Assembly: GCA_905221605.1 (NCBI GenBank)
Contig: CAJNDS010002283.1
Coordinates: 2,501 to 47,985, forward strand
Length of the DNA: 45,485 nt
DNA from: Symbiodinium natans
Taxonomy: Eukaryota > Sar > Dinophyceae > Suessiales > Symbiodiniaceae
Reading direction: 5' to 3'
The notes beneath the pieces were generated by a model. That model was not told the origin of the DNA. It was given only the letters and a program-made list of their open reading frames with translations, and made no database searches. Below, piece by piece: positions 40,475 to 45,485 of the stretch; within the stretch, counting starts at the first letter, position 1, and every line of letters begins with the position of its first letter. The position numbers and the translations under genes were made by a program.

Positions 40475-42351
40475 TCACATCATGGAGTCCTTGGCCCAAG
40501 GCTTCCGCCTATCCGATTGGAAGTAGGCCTCGAGGTTTGGCCGGCAAGCCATCCACTCCTCCCAACAGGGAGCTGAAAATATTAGGAATTTGGAAAAAAT
40601 GTTTTTGTGTATATATATATGTATATATACATATAATATATATATATGTATGGAAGACCTGTCGGTATAATTGAGAACAAGACAAGGGAGAAAGTTCTCA
40701 AGCTCTGTCCCAGCGCCTTGTAGGCCTTGAGACCATCGGGGGCCGCGTCCCAAGCCCTCGAAAAGTGCTCATCGTTGAACTGAGCCTGTGGCCAAGCAAG
40801 GGGCCTCAAAAGCCTAAACCCTAAACCCTAAGCCCTAAACTCTAAACCCTAAACCGCAAACTCCGTCTCATGAGCCAGCTCGGGCTCAAGAAGGCGGTCT
40901 AGCTCAACTGTCTTTCTTTCTCACCATCAGAAAGGCCCTCTCTAGAAAAGTGGACCCTAAACCCTAAACCCTAAACCCTAAACCCTCTCTGCCTCTGTGG
41001 CATCCAAGACGTGGAAGAGCAGGAAGTCTGCAAAAGTGACCGAGGCGCCGCCGGCACACGGCTTCCGCGGCCCAAAGCGCATCACAATCTTCCTCCGCAC
41101 GCTTGGGGTTTAGGGTTTAGGGTTTTGGGGTTTGGGGTTTAGGGTTTAGCGTTTAGGGCTTAGGGTTTAGGGTTTAGGGTTTAGGGTTTAGGGTTTAGGC
41201 TTTAGGCTTTAGGGTTTAGGGTTCAGGGTTTAGGGTTTAGGGTTTAAGGGGCCGTCTAGAGGGGCCCAGGGTTTCTAGGGCCGGCTTTACAGCGGTGACA
41301 CAGAAGACCGCTGCCAATTGCACGCCGGAGCTTCTCAAAGTGCTGCAGCCAAAACCGCATGCGCGTGCGGCTCCATTGCTGGGAAGACTTGTCCGCGGCA
41401 TCTTTCCTGACGACAGCTTCAAAACACGCAGAAAAACCCTAAACCCTAAACCCTAAATCCTAAAGCAAGAAGGAGACAGCAAGAAGGAGAAGCACAGCAC
41501 ACAGCCGCACAGCCGCGCAGCCGCGCAAGCAAAGCCGACAAGTCTCTGCGAGGAGTAGGACCCCAAATGAGAACTGTCCAGGGGATGAAAACAACACCGC
41601 CCCTCCCACCAGTAATCCACCGCATTCTGCGCGATTTGGTCGGCTCGCGCACCCTCGGCAGCAGAGCCGGGCGCGTAGCCCAAGCATTGGCCCAAGTACC
41701 TGTCAGACTTGCGCGGACCCGACTTTAGGGTTTAGGGTTTAGGGTTTAGGGTTTAGGGTTTAGGGTTTAGGGTTTCGGGTTTAGGGTTTAGGGTTTGGGG
41801 TTTGGGGTTTAGGGGTTTAGGGTTTAGGGGTTTGGGGGTTTGGGGTTTAGGGTTTAGGAGGTGTATCCCTGCCATCTCCCCCACCTCACAGAGGCGATGT
41901 GAGTGTTCACGAAGACCTCCTCACCATCATGGGGTCGGTGCCAAATTGCCGGAGGAAACATGACCTGCAGATTGCATAGGGGATAGGATTAGGGGGACCC
42001 TTGGGGATAGGGACCCTCTGAATAAGGTCCCTTGCTAAGAGAGCCAGAAGAGGGTTAAGAAGGGGTTCCCTTTTAAGGGTCAGAGTGCACAGAGTCACCT
42101 TTTGACATCAAGCTTTTGCAAGCTACAGCGGGGCAATTGGGAGGAGGAAACCGAGAGTCTGGGAAGGGAGTGCTGTCCACAGCGATTGCGGCTTCAGACC
42201 CTCGCCACATGTCGAAGGCGATGGTGGGACCCAACTCCTCACAGCGCACGGCGTAGGGGACGCCCGCGTCCTCCAGAATCAGCTTCATGGGCTCCGTGCG
42301 CCCTTTCCATGGCCGCTCCACGTGAACTATGGTCCACTCTGTGGTGTCCAT
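40475..42351 (-). CDS. Glutathione S-transferase, seven exons, about 301 aa
   Basis: Exons: 42351-42091, 41964-41890, 41707-41545, 41416-41302, 41101-40984, 40785-40710 and 40572-40475. All phases agree and total 906 nt including stop. The N-terminal thioredoxin-like fold shows RTEPMKLILEDAGVPY and VMFPPAIWHRP (the cis-Pro region). The helical C-terminal domain shows YLGQCLGYAPG, AVDYWWEGRCCFHPLD, TRMRFWLQHFEKL, GGASVTFADFLLFHVLD (the conserved GST Asp) and NLEAYFQSDRRKPW. It would conjugate glutathione to electrophiles or peroxides in the cytosol. Introns 1, 2, 4 and 5 fit GT-AG. Introns 3 and 6 fit only with GA donors. Introns 2-5 contain telomere-type arrays, and intron 5 begins GTTTAGGG. 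The exact donors of exons 3 and 6 are the least certain points. Confidence 0.8.
40612..40652. repeat. (TA)n repeat in GST intron 6
   Basis: Alternating TA with TG steps, between exons 6 and 7. Confidence 0.93.
40814..40856. repeat. CCCTAAA array in GST intron 5
   Basis: Six units with CCCTAAG and CTCTAAA variants, near the acceptor side of the intron. Confidence 0.95.
40955..40983. repeat. CCCTAAA array forming the GST intron 5 donor
   Basis: Four units. On the minus strand the exon ends GCAGAGAGG and the intron starts GTTTAGGGTTTAGGG. Confidence 0.95.
41102..41250. repeat. TTTAGGG array in GST intron 4
   Basis: About twenty units. It fills most of the 200-nt intron and reaches to within a few bases of the acceptor. 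Confidence 0.97.
41435..41464. repeat. CCCTAAA array in GST intron 3
   Basis: Four units just upstream of the acceptor TTTTGAAG. Confidence 0.95.
41725..41862. repeat. TTTAGGG array in GST intron 2
   Basis: About nineteen units with TTTGGGG and extra-G variants. It makes up most of the intron. Confidence 0.97.
41965..42090 (-). other. GST intron 1 with degraded intron-like element
   Basis: GT-AG, 126 nt, with GGGGACCC, ATAGGGACCC, TAAGGTCCC and TTCCCTTTTAAGGG blocks like the second intron-like family. It has no telomere-type array. Confidence 0.55.
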
Positions 42352-42731
42352 TACAGGCCTGTGGCGAACGCTCAACTGCGACTTGAGCTGAGCCTCTAAG
42401 GCCGCGGGACAAACAAGTCAAGCAGCACCGTTGTTGCACGTTCCTGGCGAGCTGACGAGATTGAAGAGTTCGAGCGGCTAGGCGATTGGCATGCTTTCGC
42501 CTCGCAGATCACGATATCAAATGATATCAACACTAGAAAGGGTTTGGACCCATTTCACAAAAACCCGAAAGGAAGAAGACAAATTGTCCGGCACATTGGA
42601 GCACTTTCGCCTCCAGCACACCTCTGGCTTCCTTTCGTGAAGAGGGGCGCTCAGAATATTGGAGCGCTAATGCCTCCTGTCTGCCTATTTCGTACCAAAT
42701 CGAAATCGTACTGGAGTGCTCCAGCCTCCGG
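42352..42731. other. Intergenic spacer, GST to sulfotransferase
   Basis: About 380 bp upstream of the GST start and downstream of the sulfotransferase stop. It may hold the GST promoter. The phrase GGAGC(A/G)CT..GCCTCC recurs at 42598, 42660 and 42714. No array. Confidence 0.45.
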
Positions 42732-43020
42732 CTACCTGTTGGACAGCATCGCTGCAAACCTATGCTTCTGCTCAGCATAATACATGTCCAGCCGTTCCAA
42801 GATGTCCTGCGGACACGAAGAATTGGCGTTGCCGTTTGCCTTGGTATTTGAGCCCATAGTCAACAGTGCATGACAGTGCATGCCTAGACATTCTGGCCAT
42901 GTCAATGTGGAAGCCTGGCCAACCAAGACCCGACAGATCTCCACAAGCACCAGTAGCCGTCTGCTTCTCCCTGACTGCCACTGCAGAACAGAACTTGCAA
43001 GAACATGCCAATCCCAACTA

Positions 43021-43076
<56 letters not shown>

Positions 43077-43079
43077 GCC

Positions 43080-43157
<78 letters not shown>

Positions 43158-44645
43158 TGTGGACGTCAACGCACACGGCGCATGAAAGCCCATTTCTTTG
43201 CTTTGCGTCCTTCTTGCTTTTGTGAAGTGTGTTTCGCGTGGCACGCGTGGGACAAGCGCCATGTGCAAAAGACCCAAGCGGTTGAAATTGTACTGGAAAT
43301 ACTTGCATGGTGTTCCGTGTTTCCAGAACCCACACAAGCAAACCGCTTGCTCTTTGCTTTTGGGGTTGTGTCACAGCGTCGAGGCTTTGTGCTCCCTGGT
43401 TTGAGGGCATCACATCCCCCCACTCCCCCACTGTTGTCGCCGTGAATGCCCATGTTGTCGGCATGTTGGCCACACGAACTACTAAATCTGCCTCTGTGCT
43501 GTGCATATGCGCAGACATGACAACAGCACACGCCTTCAACACCCGCGGCAGACATGTGCTTGACATGTCGGCTTGCGCATGTACAGAACGGTACTGATTG
43601 CCATGTTGCGCTGGGCTCCACGGCCATATCCAGCACTTCTTCAGGTTCCACTTTGTTTAGTGGAGGGAGCTCAACCGTGGAGTCCAAGTCCAGGAAGCTA
43701 TAGATGCGTCGCACTGTCCCCTGCGCATCTGCCGCTAGGTCCTCTTGAGGGAGTCACACTGAAAGTATGTATGGGTACGAGCACCACAGGCTACAGACAC
43801 CACACAGCAGGCACAACCTTGTTGATCCAAGACACTGCAAAGTTGATGAGCAACACGTTGTCGCGGCCAAAGCGTGACTCAAAGGCCTCAAGTACGTCAG
43901 CAATGCGTTGCGGCCGCAGCAGGGTCGAGTTCACTCCACAATGACCGATTTGGGGAGTGATCGTAACTGAAGTGGCGCCAGCATCCAACGAAGCAGCCAG
44001 GGTATCCATGTGGGCCCAAGATGGAGAAGCGTCCAAGTCCATCTCCATCTTGAACATCTGGTCAAACGTCCAGCCGAAGTCGAAACGTCCTTTGATGCGC
44101 GATCGGAACTTGTACATGGACCACGCCGCTTCCACGGGGTCACGGTGGGATATGACGATCTTGGCCTTTGGGGTCAGCTGGCGAAGAAGAGCAGCAGCAA
44201 GCCTCGGCGCTGTGGCAACTGTACAATCTGCATCAAAGGTCAGGTGTCCAAGAGGGCATTCCCACCACAACGGGAAGATCGACCGGTAGCGAAGTGCCGA
44301 GAGGTTTAACCCGACAAAGCCCCACAGGAAGCGGGATTCCTTGAAGGCCGGCTCCACGATTCGGGGATGAAGGGCGAGGTATTGGTAGATGGCACTGGTG
44401 CCACATTTGGGGCAGCCAACGATGTAGAAGTCCGGCAGCTTCCTGAGAAAACTTGTCGAGAACCCCCAGAGCCGTTTCAGCGTAAGGATGTGCGTGGCGA
44501 GATCCAGCCACAGCCGCGGGTACCTGCCGCGATAGGCCGGATACGCGCGGAGGTGGCAGTCCCAAAGCCAGCTGTAGAAGCAAGCGTAAGCCAGGCCGCC
44601 GGCAGAAACAAGAGCTGCACAGATGGAGGGCAGGCTGATCTCCAT
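42732..44645 (-). CDS. Type II membrane sulfotransferase, three exons, 343 aa
   Basis: Exons 44645-43836, 43741-43595 and 42806-42732 join in phase 0 with GT-AG introns (1029 coding nt plus stop). Residues 6-28 form a signal anchor (ICAALVSAGGLAYACFYSWL). The PAPS 5'-phosphosulfate loop is VGCPKCGTSAIYQYLALHP (76-94), and the 3'-phosphate motif is SHRDPVEAAWSMY (166-178). Later the frame reads DNVLLINFADLAADAQG and RRIYSFLDLDS, and ends LERLDMYYAEQKHRFAAML, as in Golgi carbohydrate sulfotransferases of the Pfam Sulfotransfer_1 group. It would sulfate a glycan in the Golgi lumen. The length matches the family and no break is seen. Intron 2 (788 nt) carries a CAG/CGA microsatellite. A long TTTAGGG array lies upstream of the start. 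Confidence 0.85.
43020..43158. repeat. (CAG)n then (CGA)n microsatellite
   Basis: About 18 CAG units, then about 27 CGA units, inside sulfotransferase intron 2. Confidence 0.97.
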
Positions 44646-44677
44646 AGCCGGTCCGCGGGAAACTAAACTTTTGCACG

Positions 44678-44847
44678 GATTTAGGGTTAGAGTTTAGGGT
44701 TTAGGGTTTACGATTTAGGGTTTAGGGTTTAGGGTTTAGGGTTTAGGGTTTAGGGTTTAGGGTTTAGGGTTTAGGGTTTAGGGTTTAGGGTTTAGGGTTT
44801 AGGGTTTAGGGTTTAGGGTTTAGGGTTTAGGGTTTAGGGTTTAGGGT
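44678..44847. repeat. TTTAGGG array upstream of the sulfotransferase
   Basis: About 23 units, perfect from 44710 onward. It begins some 35 bp upstream of the start codon. Confidence 0.98.
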
Positions 44848-44911
44848 CAGCGAAGTTCTCCCAAAGAAGGTCGAGCACGAGGCATCAACACTTGCACGAC
44901 ACGCTGCTACT

Positions 44912-45427
44912 TCAGGCGATGCTCCGTATAGTTTGCCGAGTCATTTCCTTAAAGTACAACTCCCATACCAGTACACTGTATTTGATGTAGAGATTTCTAG
45001 ATTCCAGTAGAACATATGAGCTTCCAGACATGCTAGGCCAATCCCTACATGAACAAGCTGTGCAAACCTCCACTCTTAAACCATCAACACCCCTGATAGC
45101 CTTTAGCCAAAATCTCCGACAGGGGCGGATGGAAAAGGCGTGTCGTAAGAATGCTGGACGGTTCGCATCATCTTGTTTCTCCGTTTTACACACTCGGGGC
45201 CCGATGAAGGCTCTCGGCCCATCCAATAGGATGTATCGACACTTTCCAGTTCCAATGCTGGGCCTATGTTGTCTACTCAAGACGACTACGGCGCAATCTT
45301 GGGAATTGTTTGTTCTTTTCTGCTCTCGGCGGGACAAGCAGCCAAAACCCTTGGCTCGATATCCGGAACTGTGAAAAAGCGCCTCAACATGAATGGTATT
45401 GCCTGAGACACAAGGGCGCCAATGCAA
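44912..45427 (-). CDS. Unidentified ORF, 171 codons
   Basis: Open from an ATG at 45427 to a stop at 44912, with segments CRYILLDGPRAFIGPRVC, RPCRRFWLKAIRGVDGLRVE and RNLYIKYSVLVWELYFKEM. A 114-codon plus-strand frame (45030-45374) overlaps. Protein-like but not recognised. It could be a retroelement fragment. Confidence 0.32.
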   Translation of the reverse strand: MHWRPCVSGNTIHVEALFHSSGYRAKGFGCLSRREQKRTNNSQDCAVVVLSRQHRPSIGTGKCRYILLDGPRAFIGPRVCKTEKQDDANRPAFLRHAFSIRPCRRFWLKAIRGVDGLRVEVCTACSCRDWPSMSGSSYVLLESRNLYIKYSVLVWELYFKEMTRQTIRSIA

Positions 45428-45485
45428 GAGCAGTGTTTAGCTGAAGGGCACCGCACAGACCTAGCTGAAGGTAGCTTTCAGCGAG

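Noticed and set aside
42866-43445. ORFs with poly-Ser, poly-Arg, poly-Ala and poly-Thr tracts
   Set aside because: Translations of the CAG/CGA microsatellite lying in a sulfotransferase intron.

Overview
Eukaryotic genomic DNA, best explained as dinoflagellate (Symbiodiniaceae-like) nuclear sequence. This is inferred from several features: dozens of short interspersed TTTAGGG/CCCTAAA (telomere-type) arrays, gene models that need GC and GA splice donors besides GT, a degenerate LINE-type retroelement of the kind common in those genomes, very microsatellite-rich spacers, and every confidently read gene lying on the same (minus) strand. I saw no rRNA, tRNA, CRISPR array, operon or bacterial signal. 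One 100-base run of N (30386-30485) is an assembly gap.

Layout. 1-4484: a long minus-strand LINE polyprotein, cut by the left window edge, with endonuclease, reverse transcriptase, four zinc fingers and an unexpected ubiquitin-specific-protease-like C-terminus. 4575-5225: (AAC)n, AT-rich and TA microsatellites. 5230-12200: array-rich DNA with a few likely small minus-strand exons. 12217-14444: a secreted nitrilase-superfamily-like gene whose introns hold palindromic intron-like elements. 15840-18950: a roughly 1-kb segment present in three tandem copies. 22639-23340: a C10-like protein. 24930-26011: a SAM-dependent methyltransferase whose introns are flanked by direct repeats. 28163-29651: a three-exon sulfotransferase. 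30110-31180: GT-rich low complexity with the gap. 31700-35830: a run of small minus-strand exons separated by introns made almost only of TTTAGGG repeats. 35870-36480: the end of a membrane protein gene. 36500-39440: minisatellite and triplet microsatellites. 40475-42351: a seven-exon glutathione S-transferase gene with telomere-type arrays in its introns. 42732-44645: a three-exon type II membrane sulfotransferase.

The most interesting biology is how introns seem to form here. Telomere-type arrays form whole introns or supply the splice donor, because a GGGTTTA array contains both GT and AG. Comparing duplicated segments shows an array present at one site and absent at its paralogous site. 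Separately, a family of about 90-185 bp palindromic elements with ends like GTGGGGGTTTACGAAAATA is found in introns, and two methyltransferase introns are flanked by 7-bp and 17-bp direct repeats. These look like introner-type intron gain. Exon boundaries were worked out by eye from frame continuity and family recognition. No search or transcript data were available.
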